From: Hominenteromicrobium sp900549945
GTDB lineage: Bacteria; Bacillota; Clostridia; Oscillospirales; Acutalibacteraceae
Reading direction: 5' to 3'
Assembly: GCA_902472305.1 (NCBI GenBank)
Contig: CABRNK010000024.1
Location: forward strand, 1 to 40,317
Length of the DNA: 40,317 bases
Both the position numbers and the translations under genes were made by a program. Under the pieces are notes generated by a model. The model had not been told where the DNA came from, did no database searches, and worked only from the letters and a program-made list of their open reading frames with translations. Of the stretch, positions 1-8,250 are shown in pieces. How positions within the stretch are numbered: the first letter of the stretch is position 1; every line of letters begins with the position of its first letter.

Positions 1-175
1 GAGGTCGAAATTTGGAACTCAAAAATGAGACAATTCAAATTTCAGTCTCTGTTTCATGTCATAAATTCAGCATTTAAGCCGCTTTTTCAGGATCATCCCC
101 TTTTACAAAAACGGGACACCCAGAAGTAAAGCTCTAAAAATCACTGTGCAAAAATGAAAATGAATTCATTCTAAA
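1..175. repeat. Diverged direct repeat, copy 1
   Basis: This AT-rich stretch aligns by eye with 601-771: both begin GAGGTCGAA and end in TTCTAAAC, with similar blocks in the same order (TTTCATGT, ATCC.CTTTTAC, TGCAA.AAT). The first ~55 bases can fold, with GAAATTTG pairing to CAAATTTC. The copy starts at the window edge, so its true left end is not visible. No coding potential is convincing. It could be a decayed mobile-element end, a structured RNA element or a duplicated gene tail. Confidence 0.5.
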
Positions 176-590
176 CCCGGAATTCTCATACAAATGAGAA
201 TTCCTTCTTTAATTATCCCAGTTTTATATGGATATGGTAACACAAGCAAGCATCCATATAATTCCTGCCAATATTCTTGAAACAGAAAAAGGCGCCTTAC
301 AAGCCGGCGTTCGTCGAGAACTGCAAAAAAGGGCGGCAAACAACGAACATATTGATGCCGTCGACCTAACAAAAAGCTTCATAAAAGTTTTCAAATGATT
401 TTAAAAAGATATCTGGAGATCACAAGAAGAAATAAGCACTGTATCGAATTATCTTTTACAGTTTGTCTCTCTAACACCTCCAGACTGCTATAATTGTGCA
501 ATAATCGCTAGCGATCATACGTATTTTCCAATCGGACGGACCCTCGAAAATTACACAAGAAAATCACAATGCATTTCATCTTATCTGGAT
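176..590. other. AT-rich intergenic stretch, no supported gene
   Basis: This stretch separates the two copies of the 170-bp repeat. It has a 68-codon minus-strand frame at 166-372 with no recognisable family and no convincing ribosome site. It also has a perfect 12-bp palindrome (ATCGCTAGCGAT) near 507 and an isolated extended -10-like TGCTATAAT near 486. I see nothing that I can call a gene. The low GC matches the neighbouring methylase/toxin operon and contrasts with everything after ~3100. Confidence 0.4.
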
Positions 591-653
591 TAGAAAAACA
601 GAGGTCGAAGTTGGGATCTGAAAATGAGCCCCCAAAAATTCAACCTCTGTTTT
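591..653 (-). terminator. Large hairpin with T-run, likely terminator of the methylase-mazF operon
   Basis: On the minus strand a long stem (arms at 639-653 and 595-609; AAACAGAGGT type, one mismatch, with an inner TTGGG/CCCAA pair) is followed directly by TTTTTCTA. That is an intrinsic-terminator layout about 190 bases downstream of the toxin stop. The hairpin also forms the core of repeat copy 2, and copy 1 can fold at the same place with different bases. Confidence 0.5.
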
Positions 654-771
654 CATGTTATGAATCCTGCCTTAAACCATGGTATAAGATCCATCCTCTT
701 TTACTGGAGCTGGATCTTAAAGGAAACAAACTCAAAATGGCTTTGCAAGAATAAACCTGCTGTTCTAAACT
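601..771. repeat. Diverged direct repeat, copy 2
   Basis: This is the second copy of the segment at 1-175, 600 bases away and roughly two-thirds identical by eye. It lies just downstream (on the minus strand) of the MazF-like gene. Its palindromic core pairs with different bases than in copy 1, which hints that structure rather than sequence is kept. Confidence 0.5.
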
Positions 772-844
772 GCGCCATACAAGATGCAAAGGAATCAATC
801 CCTCAGTCTTTGCCTTCCAACAGACGTAAAAGATCTAAAGCAAT

Positions 845-1192
845 TCAGGCTACTTCTAACTGCTGTTTCATGGCTTGCTCGAGTTCCAACATCTTTTCCG
901 ATTTCGCGAGAGAACCTAATAAAAATTGCAAATCGTCTTTTGGTATGGTCGTAAGCTGCTCCGTTAAAGCAGTGCTTTTCTTCCACAGTCCGTACCCAGA
1001 AATCTCTACATGGAATGACATAGGCGGCTTAACAGAAGACGTCATCGGTACTACTGTAACCACACCAGAGCGTCGATTGTTTCGATCGTTACTGACAATG
1101 ATTACCGGGTGCGCACCTTGCAATACATCTCCCTTCCCTGAAATCAAATTTGCCATCCAAATATCGCCCCGTCGTACACAATCCTTGTTCAC
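845..1192 (-). CDS. MazF/PemK-family toxin-like protein
   Basis: This 115-residue protein has the MazF/PemK fold signature: RRGDIWMANL at the start, HPVIIVSND in the middle, then VVPMTSS, FHVEI and STALTEQLTTI. MazF enzymes are sequence-specific mRNA endoribonucleases normally neutralised by a small antitoxin encoded just upstream. Here the upstream gene is instead a DNA methylase/specificity fusion, and the two overlap by 4 bases (GTGA), so they are translationally coupled; a GGGGGA ribosome site precedes the GTG start. By eye, the arginine that is catalytic in Bacillus EndoA (R25, before PV) is His here, while the Thr of the second active-site element (VPMT) is kept. So it may be an altered ribonuclease, a binding protein or a normal member of a His-type subfamily. 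No antitoxin-like ORF is seen. Confidence 0.85.
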   Translation of the reverse strand: MNKDCVRRGDIWMANLISGKGDVLQGAHPVIIVSNDRNNRRSGVVTVVPMTSSVKPPMSFHVEISGYGLWKKSTALTEQLTTIPKDDLQFLLGSLAKSEKMLELEQAMKQQLEVA

Positions 1193-2979
1193 AAAGTTTC
1201 CCCCAATCCGATTTTTTGATAATATTGTTTATAAGCCCGCTGCTTTAATCCCTGCAGTGCCATTAACTGCTCCTCCACATGAGTATTCACTCTGCGAAGC
1301 TCTTCTGCATACTGGATTTGCTGTGCAAGCGGTATATAATAAATCGGCAAATGCTCCAAATCTACCGCCCGAATCATTGGAATACTACTCCCCATCTGAA
1401 TCTGCTGGATAGCTCTTTGGCCGGCAGGACTTTGCAAATAATAGAAGAGATACCATCGATCGATCTTGGTGTCATCCGTACGAATTCCTAAAAAGTCATG
1501 GGAAAGAATTACCGGCATATCTTTTGAAACAACACATAGTTTGACCGCTTTTCCCTTACAGGAAATCAAGATATCTCCTGTCTTAATTTCATAACGCTCG
1601 AGATTCTCGCGTTTAGAAAGATCATAGCGGATTATTTTATCCATGCAAATCTGGCTGTTTTGGACATCGGAGAGTCGCAGCACTTCAGTCCCCTCCGAAT
1701 AAAGAGAAAACCCGGCGACATTAATTCCTCTGTATATCTTAGCCACGTCTTGCAAGGGTACAGTTCTGCTGGGCAAGTCTATGGCAGCTTTCTGTTCTAA
1801 AGTATAAGAATATACTTGTCGACCACTGTCCTGTCTTCGAAGGTGATACGAATACTTTTGAGGCGACAGATTAAATGCGTCCAACTCGGAAGGATAGACC
1901 GAAAAGCCCTTTTCCTGCATGATAGGTAAAATGCTTTTTCTCGAGTTGTAATTTATACTGTCAAGTCCATTTTTCTGTTCTAGTTGTCCAGACAGAGGAA
2001 GTTCCACCATCTGAACAACGTCGTCCCTTTTTCGCCCCTTGCGAAAAACAATCAACGAAGTTGCAGGCATCGCAGAAAAAGAAAACACATTCTTAGGCAA
2101 AGCAATAATGGTATCTATTACATTCAGCTCCAATAAATATTTCCTGAAATCCATATTCTTTGCATTAAACAATGCTCCATTGGGAATTCGACAAACGCCA
2201 ACGCCGGTTTCACTTAACATCTCCAGTTGGTGAAAAGCGTAGGACCAATCGCTGCCGCAGACTATGGTATCCGTAACCTGAATCGGCTCTCCGCCACGTA
2301 AGGGTGGAAACATAATAGACATATTCGCTTTTCCCTTCGCTAACAGCTGAGAACCCTGTATACAATCTTCGTTAGCTTGTCGGAATTCTAATCCGTGCAT
2401 TTGGGATCTCAAAATTGACAGATGAAACAACAGCGGGTCTATTTCTTTGGTAAAGACTTGAATATCACACTCTTTTTCCTGGCCGTACTTTGCAAGCCTG
2501 ATCGCTACACTGCCTGCACCTGCTGTTCCATCGTAAAATATCCCGTCTGCTATAGGTAAGAGGTCTACAGCGAAGCGCTCCAGCCAAGCCGGAACCATCA
2601 AGTCCGCTCGATAATATCTAATAAGATTTGGATAGATCAATCGCTCGACAAGACGACGCAGCTTATTTTTATCTTTGCTAAACTGTGCCCAGTAAAGGAA
2701 AAGTTGCTGAAACGTATCTTCCAACAAACGTACCTGAGAAAACTCTCGAAAGGATGCTGCTGTCTTTGGCTTTGTTTTCCGCAGATATTCATCAACAATA
2801 TTTTCAAAGTCTTTTTGCAAAATAACACCACTCTGCAAACTCCGAATGGCACCTTCGTCCAAAAAATAAAATCCAATGCAAAGAGATATAGATTGGATCA
2901 ACAGGTCAACCATGGAACAATCTTTACCACGGGTTTGATTAAGTATCTCCCGAATGGGGTCTGTATGAACAGATGACAT
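1189..2979 (-). CDS. Type I-like DNA methylase fused to a specificity (S) domain
   Basis: The protein has 596 residues. The N-terminal ~330 residues resemble HsdM: the SAM-binding motif I region FYDGTAGAGS at ~148-157, an acidic residue in TKEIDP after it, and the HsdM C-terminal signature with IPNGALF, FRKYLLE and IIALPKNVF (~265-300). The C-terminal ~190 residues (from VPLQDVAKIYRG, ~406) look like one HsdS target-recognition domain plus its long helix. The catalytic motif IV, normally NPPF/NPPY, reads MFPPL at ~223-227, so adenine methylation is doubtful. No restriction subunit is present; the next gene in the operon is a MazF-like toxin. I chose the ATG at 2979 because GAGG lies 9 bases upstream; a GTG at 3000 has no ribosome site. 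It is AT-rich and probably horizontally acquired. Confidence 0.85.
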   Translation of the reverse strand: MSSVHTDPIREILNQTRGKDCSMVDLLIQSISLCIGFYFLDEGAIRSLQSGVILQKDFENIVDEYLRKTKPKTAASFREFSQVRLLEDTFQQLFLYWAQFSKDKNKLRRLVERLIYPNLIRYYRADLMVPAWLERFAVDLLPIADGIFYDGTAGAGSVAIRLAKYGQEKECDIQVFTKEIDPLLFHLSILRSQMHGLEFRQANEDCIQGSQLLAKGKANMSIMFPPLRGGEPIQVTDTIVCGSDWSYAFHQLEMLSETGVGVCRIPNGALFNAKNMDFRKYLLELNVIDTIIALPKNVFSFSAMPATSLIVFRKGRKRDDVVQMVELPLSGQLEQKNGLDSINYNSRKSILPIMQEKGFSVYPSELDAFNLSPQKYSYHLRRQDSGRQVYSYTLEQKAAIDLPSRTVPLQDVAKIYRGINVAGFSLYSEGTEVLRLSDVQNSQICMDKIIRYDLSKRENLERYEIKTGDILISCKGKAVKLCVVSKDMPVILSHDFLGIRTDDTKIDRWYLFYYLQSPAGQRAIQQIQMGSSIPMIRAVDLEHLPIYYIPLAQQIQYAEELRRVNTHVEEQLMALQGLKQRAYKQYYQKIGLGETL

Positions 2980-3026
2980 ATGCCTGAACCTCAATTTCAC
3001 AAATAATTGTATTACTCTCTGTTATT

Positions 3027-3055
3027 AATATAGCGTACCCTTTCAGAAAAGTCAA
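3027..3055 (-). promoter_or_regulatory. Promoter of the methylase-mazF operon
   Basis: On the minus strand TTGACT (3050-3055) and TATATT (3027-3032) are separated by 17 bases, a near-consensus housekeeping promoter. The start point would be about 40 bases before the ATG at 2979. Confidence 0.7.
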
Positions 3056-3082
3056 GAGTAATTTGATTATTCGAATTTTTTT

Positions 3083-3289
3083 TAGCCAACACAAGCCATG
3101 CCGCGGCGGATCCTAGAGTTCGCCGTTCGGACTGCCGCTCCTCCTGCGCAAAAAATCACGCTGTGCCTACGCTGTTCGCTTGTAAACGCGCGCTCAGCGC
3201 TTCGGCTTGCTGTGGGCGTTTTGCGGGTTGGTGCCGCGGTCCCTTTCTGGCGTTCTTTTTGCAGCGTAACGCCCATACCGAGAGCCTCG
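3083..3289. other. GC-rich non-coding stretch at the edge of the AT-rich island
   Basis: Composition switches abruptly near 3080 from AT-rich to GC-rich. The stretch up to the next gene at 3461 has overlapping open frames on both strands, but none shows a family, a ribosome site or plausible codon use. It could hold an island junction or a small RNA, since a plus-strand terminator follows. I cannot identify a gene here. Confidence 0.35.
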
Positions 3290-3317
3290 GCACGCAATCC
3301 GCGTGCGGGGCTTTTTT
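3290..3317 (+). terminator. Plus-strand terminator with no visible gene upstream
   Basis: GCACGC-AATCC-GCGTGC is followed by GGGGC and six T residues on the plus strand. No plus-strand gene precedes it inside the window, so it either ends an unrecognised small transcript or is a relic. Confidence 0.45.
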
Positions 3318-3408
3318 CTTTGCCCATGGTTTCTCGCTTGCGCTTATAGCCGGGTGTTTATATCTCTGTTCAAACCCACGGCGCCTTCTATTTTTCCGCA
3401 AAACGCGG

Positions 3409-3456
3409 ACAGCACCCCATGCCCGCCGCTTTCCTGCTGCGGGGCTGGGGTGCTGT
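3409..3456. terminator. Hairpin just after the Nudix gene
   Basis: An 11-bp perfect inverted repeat (ACAGCACCCCA / TGGGGTGCTGT) with a GC-rich inner part starts 5 bases after the Nudix stop. The minus-strand side lacks a clean T-run, while the plus side has GCTTTT. It is probably the end of the minus-strand operon. Confidence 0.5.
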
Positions 3457-3460
3457 GCTT

Positions 3461-3856
3461 TTATTCGGCTGCCGCGCGGATGCGCCGGAGGATTTCCTCA
3501 TCCGCCGGGCAGAAATCGTACTGCGGGATCTCCGCCGGCGTGATCCAGCGGATGTCGTTGTGCTCGAGCTTTTTCGGCGTGCCGGCGCGGATGGACGCGC
3601 TGAACAGCGTCAAGTGCACAAGCAGGTCGGGATAATCGTGCGTGACCTCCATAAACACCGCGCCGGGGGCGACCTCGACGTCCAGCTCCTCGCGGCATTC
3701 GCGCACGAGCGCCGCGGGCTTCGTCTCGCCCGGCTCCACCTTGCCGCCGACGAACTCCCACAAAAGGCCGCGGGCCTTGTGCGCGGGGCGCTGGCAGATC
3801 ATGAACCGCCCGCCGTCCCAGATCAGCGCGGCGACCACCTCAGTCTGCTTTTTCAT
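3461..3856 (-). CDS. Nudix hydrolase, MutT-like (8-oxo-dGTP diphosphatase type)
   Basis: The 131-residue protein has the Nudix box from GKVEPGE to RECREELDV at about residues 37-59, matching G-x5-E-x7-REU-x-EE-x-G-U except that the late Gly is Asp. Members hydrolyse nucleoside diphosphate derivatives; the size and the N-terminus (MKKQTEVVAALIW) fit the MutT sanitation enzymes that remove oxidised dGTP. I placed the start at 3856, where family similarity begins, rather than at the longer open frame. It overlaps the glutaredoxin-like gene upstream by 17 bases and is last in the operon. The exact substrate cannot be read from sequence. Confidence 0.9.
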   Translation of the reverse strand: MKKQTEVVAALIWDGGRFMICQRPAHKARGLLWEFVGGKVEPGETKPAALVRECREELDVEVAPGAVFMEVTHDYPDLLVHLTLFSASIRAGTPKKLEHNDIRWITPAEIPQYDFCPADEEILRRIRAAAE

Positions 3857-4112
3857 CGCGCGCCTCCCGCGGCAGCAGCATTTCCCAGTCGAGTGTCGCA
3901 GCGCCGTCCTCCAAAACCGTATACGGGACGCCGATGCGTCCCTCGGCGCGCACGGCGGCAAACGCCGGGTCACCGTCACGCAGGCGCAGAAAATCCTTCA
4001 GATTCTGCAAATCCTCCGTGATGCTCAGAAATGTGTAGGGGACGCCGGCCTGATCCAGCGCCGCACAGAACGCGACGCAGTCCTTGCACAGCATCGTGCC
4101 GTAAATTTTCAT
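3840..4112 (-). CDS. Glutaredoxin-like thiol protein
   Basis: This is a 90-residue protein beginning MKIYGTMLCKDC. A CxxC motif (CKDC) sits at the end of the first strand and a cis-Pro segment (GVPYTV) lies near residue 69, as in glutaredoxin/thioredoxin folds. It likely reduces disulfides or glutathione-type mixed disulfides in the cytoplasm, possibly with a low-molecular-weight thiol other than glutathione. The start at 4112 has an AGGGTGGG ribosome site. Its 3' end overlaps the Nudix gene, so the two are probably co-translated; both fit an oxidative-damage role, which is inference from context. Confidence 0.8.
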   Translation of the reverse strand: MKIYGTMLCKDCVAFCAALDQAGVPYTFLSITEDLQNLKDFLRLRDGDPAFAAVRAEGRIGVPYTVLEDGAATLDWEMLLPREARDEKAD

Positions 4113-4128
4113 CGTAATCCCACCCTTT

Positions 4129-4236
4129 TCAGTCGTAGTAATTCGGCACCGGGGCCTCCGGATAGGCTCCCTGCATATTCGGCACATACGGCCATTTCCC
4201 GGTGTCTTCGGCGAGGAATCCGCAGATCAGCCCCAT
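4129..4236 (-). CDS. Small ORF, 35 residues, unknown
   Basis: This short frame lies between the esterase/lactamase fusion and the glutaredoxin-like gene. It begins MGLICGFLAE and ends PVPNYYD. It has no strong ribosome site and an in-frame stop close upstream. Its hydrophobic and aromatic-rich tail reads like the C-terminus of a larger protein, so it may be a remnant or a real microprotein. No function is proposed. Confidence 0.3.
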   Translation of the reverse strand: MGLICGFLAEDTGKWPYVPNMQGAYPEAPVPNYYD

Positions 4237-4281
4237 ATGGCGGTATCAGTGCCGGAACTGACCGAGGATCAGGCAGAACGC

Positions 4282-5760
4282 TCAGCGGCGGACGGATTCC
4301 TTATACACCATGCTGGCGGTTTTGTAGGACACCGCAAAGGCCGGCTCGCCGAAATCGATCGGGTACGGCTCCGCTTTGATTTCACCCGCGAGCAGCTTCT
4401 CGCAGAGCGCGAGCATGTCCTCGAGCTTTTCGTAGCTGTTCGGCACATACGGCTCGCCGGGGTGCACGCCGCCCTCCTGCCGGCGGTGGCCGCCGAGAAA
4501 CGCAAGCTCGTCGTACCCGGGCTGCGCGAGCTTTTCCCTGAGCCGCAGCAGGTTTTCCCGATAGGCGCTGACCGGCAGGGCCATCGGCACCTGCATCCAC
4601 AGGCCGAGCGCGTCGCCGGTAAAGAGGCACTTGTGCGTGCGGTCGATGAACACGACCGAGCCGGGTGTGTGGCCGCCGAGCTCAAACACCTCGATCTCCA
4701 CACCGCCGAGATCGATCACGTCGCCCTCACGTATGTCCACGACCTGCTCCGGCGCGGAGGTGTTCTCCGGGAACGAATCCTGTACGCGCGGCAGCAGCGG
4801 CAGATCCTTTTTCGACATGTAGAACCGCTCGAAGCGGTAGCTGTGGCGCATGTGGTCGAGGTGCGCGTGCGTGACGGCGAGCTCCACGGGCAGCGCGGTC
4901 AGCGTCTTTGCAAACGCCAGCGGGTCGCCGCTGCCGAGGCCGGTGTCGATCAGAAGCGCCTTTTCCCGGCCCTCGACGAGGTACATCGAGTCGTCGTTGA
5001 AGTCCTCGATGTAGAATACGCCGGAGCAGATCAGCTCCGCCTCATAGCGGCCGCGGCGCGACTTCTCGAACAGCCATGCGAGTGCCCGCCCGTCGCGGTA
5101 GGCCGCCGCCCAAGAAGCATGCGGGTGCACGCCCCAGTCCTTTTCCATGCAGCCCGCGGGGTATTCGGTGTAGTGCACATCGCGGTTGCCGGCGGAGCGC
5201 AGGCTCGAAACCGCCATGCGCGTGCCGACGCCGACGGCGCCGTGCGGCGAATGGTATTCGCCGGTCACCGGCACGACCGGGTCGTCGGCCGCGTGGAAGG
5301 CCCAAACCGGCACATGGCGCGCCGCGCGCACCGCAAACGGCGCCGCATAGCCGCAGACCGGCATGGCGGCGGCGATTTTCTGCGGGCAGGCCGTGAGCAG
5401 CGCCCATGTGCCGGCGCCGCCCATCGAAACGCCGGTCACGTAGATGCGGCACTCGTCGATCGCGTATTCGCGCGGCAGCGCGTACAGCATGCGGGCCAGC
5501 AGGCCGATGTACGGCACCCAGCTCTGCCCCGCGGGGCACTGCGGCGCCAGCACAAAGCACGGGTGCTCCGCCTGCCACGCAGGCGCAGTGAAAGCATCCA
5601 CGCCCGGCGTGAAATCGAGCACCTTTTCGATGTCGTCTCCGCGCTCGCCCGCACCGTGCAGAAAGAGCACGAGCGGGTATTTCTCCCCCGCCGCGCAGGC
5701 CGGCTCGTAGAGCGCGGCGTTCAGACAGCGGCCCTCGGCCTTCAGTTCAATTGTTTTCAC
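4282..5760 (-). CDS. Two-domain hydrolase: alpha/beta esterase fused to a metallo-beta-lactamase-fold domain
   Basis: The protein has 492 residues and two complete catalytic domains. Residues 1-~235 form an alpha/beta hydrolase of the predicted phospholipase/carboxylesterase type: oxyanion region FLHGAGERG (33-41), nucleophile in GVSMGG (Ser112), acid in AADDPVVP (~159) and a His at ~214. Residues ~240-492 form a metallo-beta-lactamase fold with HAHLDH (298-303), GGHTPGS (His364), FTGD (Asp383) and GGH (His425), a full two-metal ligand set. There is no signal peptide, so it should be cytoplasmic. The GTG start has GGGAGG upstream. It follows the SGNH hydrolase by 15 bases. Two chemistries in one chain suggest sequential attack on one substrate, for example an acylated sugar or lactone; that is inference. 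Confidence 0.85.
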   Translation of the reverse strand: MKTIELKAEGRCLNAALYEPACAAGEKYPLVLFLHGAGERGDDIEKVLDFTPGVDAFTAPAWQAEHPCFVLAPQCPAGQSWVPYIGLLARMLYALPREYAIDECRIYVTGVSMGGAGTWALLTACPQKIAAAMPVCGYAAPFAVRAARHVPVWAFHAADDPVVPVTGEYHSPHGAVGVGTRMAVSSLRSAGNRDVHYTEYPAGCMEKDWGVHPHASWAAAYRDGRALAWLFEKSRRGRYEAELICSGVFYIEDFNDDSMYLVEGREKALLIDTGLGSGDPLAFAKTLTALPVELAVTHAHLDHMRHSYRFERFYMSKKDLPLLPRVQDSFPENTSAPEQVVDIREGDVIDLGGVEIEVFELGGHTPGSVVFIDRTHKCLFTGDALGLWMQVPMALPVSAYRENLLRLREKLAQPGYDELAFLGGHRRQEGGVHPGEPYVPNSYEKLEDMLALCEKLLAGEIKAEPYPIDFGEPAFAVSYKTASMVYKESVRR

Positions 5761-5775
5761 TTTCCGTTCCTCCCA

Positions 5776-6414
5776 TCAGATGTTTTCCAGAAGATACGGC
5801 AGCAGCCGTTCGAGCACCACCGCATAGCCGTTTGCGTACATGTGCATGCCCTCGATCGTGTATTCGGCGCGCAGATTGCCGCTTTCGTCGGTCAGGCAGT
5901 CGAACACGTCGATATACGCGCAGCCGAGCGACGCGGCGAGCGCCTCCAGCTCTGCGTTTACGGCGCGCAGCTCCGCATTCGTGCGCGCGCCGAACATCGC
6001 TTCAACCTGCGCGGGGTCTGTGCCGGGCAGCGCGCGGTTCACCGGGTAGTAGCTCAGCACATAGATTTTGGTTTCGGGCAGCCGCACCTTGATCTGCTCC
6101 AAAATCTTTCGGTATTGCGCGAGCAGGCGCGCACGCGTGTAGCCGGGGCGGCTGATGTCGTTCGTGCCGATATTGATGAACACCTTTTTCGGCTCGAGCG
6201 CAAAGACCGACTCCTCCATGCGCTGCAGCAGGCCGTCTGTCACATCGCCGCCGATGCCGCGGTTGTAGACGCGGATGCGCGGCTCCACATTTTGCAGCAT
6301 CTCGCTGATTGGGAACAGCTCGCACAGCGACGAGCCGACAAACACCGTCTCCCCCTTTTTCGCCGCCGCGTTCAGGCAGCGGAAATTCTGCACCTTGATT
6401 TCATAATCCGTCAT
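5776..6414 (-). CDS. SGNH/GDSL-family hydrolase
   Basis: This 212-residue enzyme has the four SGNH blocks: VGSSL (block I, Ser29 as nucleophile, with GSS in place of GDS), NRGIGGD (Gly of block II), NIGTND (block III Asn, ~85) and EGMHMYANGY (block V His191, with Glu188 where Asp is usual). The family removes acyl groups, often acetyl esters, from sugars or lipids. No signal peptide is seen, so it acts in the cytoplasm. The ATG at 6414 has a strong GGAGGTAA site; the longer open frame upstream is not coding. It is the first gene of the operon with the esterase/lactamase fusion, which suggests joint use on acylated compounds. Confidence 0.88.
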   Translation of the reverse strand: MTDYEIKVQNFRCLNAAAKKGETVFVGSSLCELFPISEMLQNVEPRIRVYNRGIGGDVTDGLLQRMEESVFALEPKKVFINIGTNDISRPGYTRARLLAQYRKILEQIKVRLPETKIYVLSYYPVNRALPGTDPAQVEAMFGARTNAELRAVNAELEALAASLGCAYIDVFDCLTDESGNLRAEYTIEGMHMYANGYAVVLERLLPYLLENI

Positions 6415-6486
6415 ACAGCTTACCTCCTGCGGCGCCGGTTCCGGGGCCGCTTCTAATGGGGCGCGCCGAACGCGCCCGTTTTTTCC

Positions 6487-6515
6487 ATGATAGCACAAAA
6501 AAGCCCGCAGTGCAA
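6487..6515 (-). promoter_or_regulatory. Promoter of the SGNH hydrolase operon
   Basis: On the minus strand TTGCAC (6510-6515) is followed after 17 bases by TATCAT (6487-6492) with a TGC extension. The transcript start lies ~70 bases before the ATG. The remaining ~150 bases up to 6677 show nothing else. Confidence 0.6.
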
Positions 6516-6676
6516 CGGCGGCGAAAAAAAACGCGTCTGCAACCGTGTTCGGCTGGGGCGGCTTTGTCCCACACCGCCCCGGGACGCGGAGCCGGGCTGC
6601 CCTGACCCGGCAGTTAGGATTGTGCAGCGTTATGTAAACGCACCGCCGCATACGCCGCGCGCGGCGGCGCAGAATA

Positions 6677-6711
6677 GAAAAGGCGGCCTTCCCATTGGAA
6701 AGCGCGCCTTC
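6677..6711 (-). terminator. Terminator after the small gene of the lysC operon
   Basis: On the minus strand GAAGGCGCGCTTTCC pairs with GGAAGGCCGCCTTTTC around an AATG loop, 3 bases after the small gene's stop region, with a short T-run. Confidence 0.6.
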
Positions 6712-6714
6712 TCG

Positions 6715-6912
6715 TCACTTTTTCATGTCGTACGTGCGGACAAGCCGCTCCACATCCGCCTCGGTGCGGATCTCATTCTCGTGCTCGGAGAGATAGGCCT
6801 TCACTTCCTCCGGCAGGTCGGAAAAACGCGGGCGCCAGTCAAAGACCGCCGCGCCGAGCGCGAAATTCTCCGGCCCCCAGAACTGGCCGCCGTTGTAGCT
6901 GTTCGGAAACAT
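6715..6912 (-). CDS. Small hypothetical protein, 65 residues
   Basis: The protein begins MFPNSYNGGQFWGPENFALG and continues with an acidic helical half ending in TYDMKK. I do not recognise the family. It follows lysC by 51 bases and is followed by its own terminator. Its Shine-Dalgarno (GGGGGTG, 7 bases before ATG) lies inside the 3' arm of the hairpin that ends the lysC transcript, so translation may depend on melting of that hairpin. Conservative composition and the ribosome site favour a real gene. It looks soluble, with no membrane segment or cysteine motif. Confidence 0.6.
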   Translation of the reverse strand: MFPNSYNGGQFWGPENFALGAAVFDWRPRFSDLPEEVKAYLSEHENEIRTEADVERLVRTYDMKK

Positions 6913-6918
6913 AAAAAT

Positions 6919-6952
6919 TCACCCCCGACGCTATTGTGGGCGCCGGGGGTGA
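6919..6952 (-). terminator. Hairpin between lysC and the small gene, overlapping its ribosome site
   Basis: On the minus strand TTCACCCCCGGCGCC folds with GCGTCGGGGGTGAA (one mismatch), followed by TTTTT. This is a strong intrinsic terminator whose right arm also contains the GGGGGTG ribosome site of the next gene. Confidence 0.65.
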
Positions 6953-6963
6953 AAAGATACCTG

Positions 6964-8187
6964 TCAAAGATTTCTGCCCGCCTGCTCGAAGAACTTCGCG
7001 TGAATCGCCGCGACAGCCTTCGCCGCATCCTGCTTTTCGATCAAAACCGAAATCTTAATCTCACTCGTCGAAATCATCTGGATATTGACGTTCGCGTCGA
7101 ACAGCGCCTCGAACATATCGGAGGCGACGCCGGGGTGCGACTCCATGCCGGAGCCGACGATCGAGACCTTCGCGACGTTGTCGTCAAACACGACGCTGCT
7201 CGCGCCGAGCAGCTCGGTGTACGATTCGAGCTCCTCGATCGCCGTATCCATCTTATCCTTTTCGACCGTGAAGCTGATGTCCTTCGTACCGTTGCGGCCG
7301 ATGGACTGGAGGATGATATCGACGTTGATGTTCTTCTGCGAGAGCTTCGAGAAAATGCGGAACGCAAGGCCCGGCTTATCCGGAACGCCGATGATCGAGA
7401 TTCTGGCGATGTTGTCGTCCTTGGCGACGCCGCTGATGAGCATTTTTTCCACGTTGATGACCTCCTTGACAATCGTTCCCTTCGCCCGCGTCAGGCTGGA
7501 AAGAACCTCTAACTCAATGTGATATTTTTTCGCCATTTCAACCGAGCGGTTGTTGAGCACCTGCGCACCGAGCGTCGCAAGCTCCAGCATCTCGTCGTAG
7601 GAGATGACGTCGAGCTTTCTGGCCGCCGGAATCTTCCGCGGGTCGGCCGTGTAGACGCCGTCCACATCGGTGTAAATCTGGCACAGGTCGGCGTGCATCG
7701 AAGCCGCGATCGCCACCGCGCTCGTGTCGCTGCCGCCGCGGCCCAGCGTCGTCATATCGTCGTACTTGTTGATGCCCTGAAAGCCCGTGACGACGACGAT
7801 GTTGCGCCGGGAGATTTCCGCACGGATGCGCTCCGGGTTGACGCGCTTGATGCGCGCGCTGCCGTACGCCGTGGAGGTGGAAAAGCCCGCCTGCCAGCCG
7901 AGCAGGGAGACAACCGGGTAGCCAAGCTGCTCGATCGCCATCGCGAGCAGCGAGGCCGAGATCTGCTCGCCCGCCGTCATGAGCTGGTCCATCTCGCGCT
8001 TCGAGGGGTTCTTGTTGATTTCTTTCGCCTTTTCGATGAGGTCGTCCGTCGTATCGCCCTGCGCGGAGACGACAACCACAACGTCGTTGCCCGCGCGGTA
8101 GGTCGAGGTGACGATGTCGGCGACGTTGAACAGCCGCTCGGCGTCGCGCACGGAGGAACCGCCGAACTTCTGAACGATCAATGCCAT
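6964..8187 (-). CDS. Aspartate kinase
   Basis: This enzyme phosphorylates L-aspartate with ATP, the first step to lysine, threonine and methionine. The 407-residue protein starts MALIVQKFGGSSV, the family's ATP/aspartate signature, with TTLGRGGSD in the substrate site near residue 160 and two ACT domains in the last ~145 residues (GVPDKPGLAF and GSGMESHPGVA). This is the monofunctional, feedback-regulated type. The start at 8187 is preferred over an ATG four codons upstream, which has no room for its AAAGGA site. It is downstream of hom and thrB in one operon, so it is most likely geared to threonine supply; thrC and asd are not in the window. Confidence 0.95.
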   Translation of the reverse strand: MALIVQKFGGSSVRDAERLFNVADIVTSTYRAGNDVVVVVSAQGDTTDDLIEKAKEINKNPSKREMDQLMTAGEQISASLLAMAIEQLGYPVVSLLGWQAGFSTSTAYGSARIKRVNPERIRAEISRRNIVVVTGFQGINKYDDMTTLGRGGSDTSAVAIAASMHADLCQIYTDVDGVYTADPRKIPAARKLDVISYDEMLELATLGAQVLNNRSVEMAKKYHIELEVLSSLTRAKGTIVKEVINVEKMLISGVAKDDNIARISIIGVPDKPGLAFRIFSKLSQKNINVDIILQSIGRNGTKDISFTVEKDKMDTAIEELESYTELLGASSVVFDDNVAKVSIVGSGMESHPGVASDMFEALFDANVNIQMISTSEIKISVLIEKQDAAKAVAAIHAKFFEQAGRNL

Positions 8188-8250
8188 AGGATAACACATT
8201 CCTTTCTGCCGGGCACAGAGCGCGCCCGCGCGGCAGCGCCGCGGTGAAAT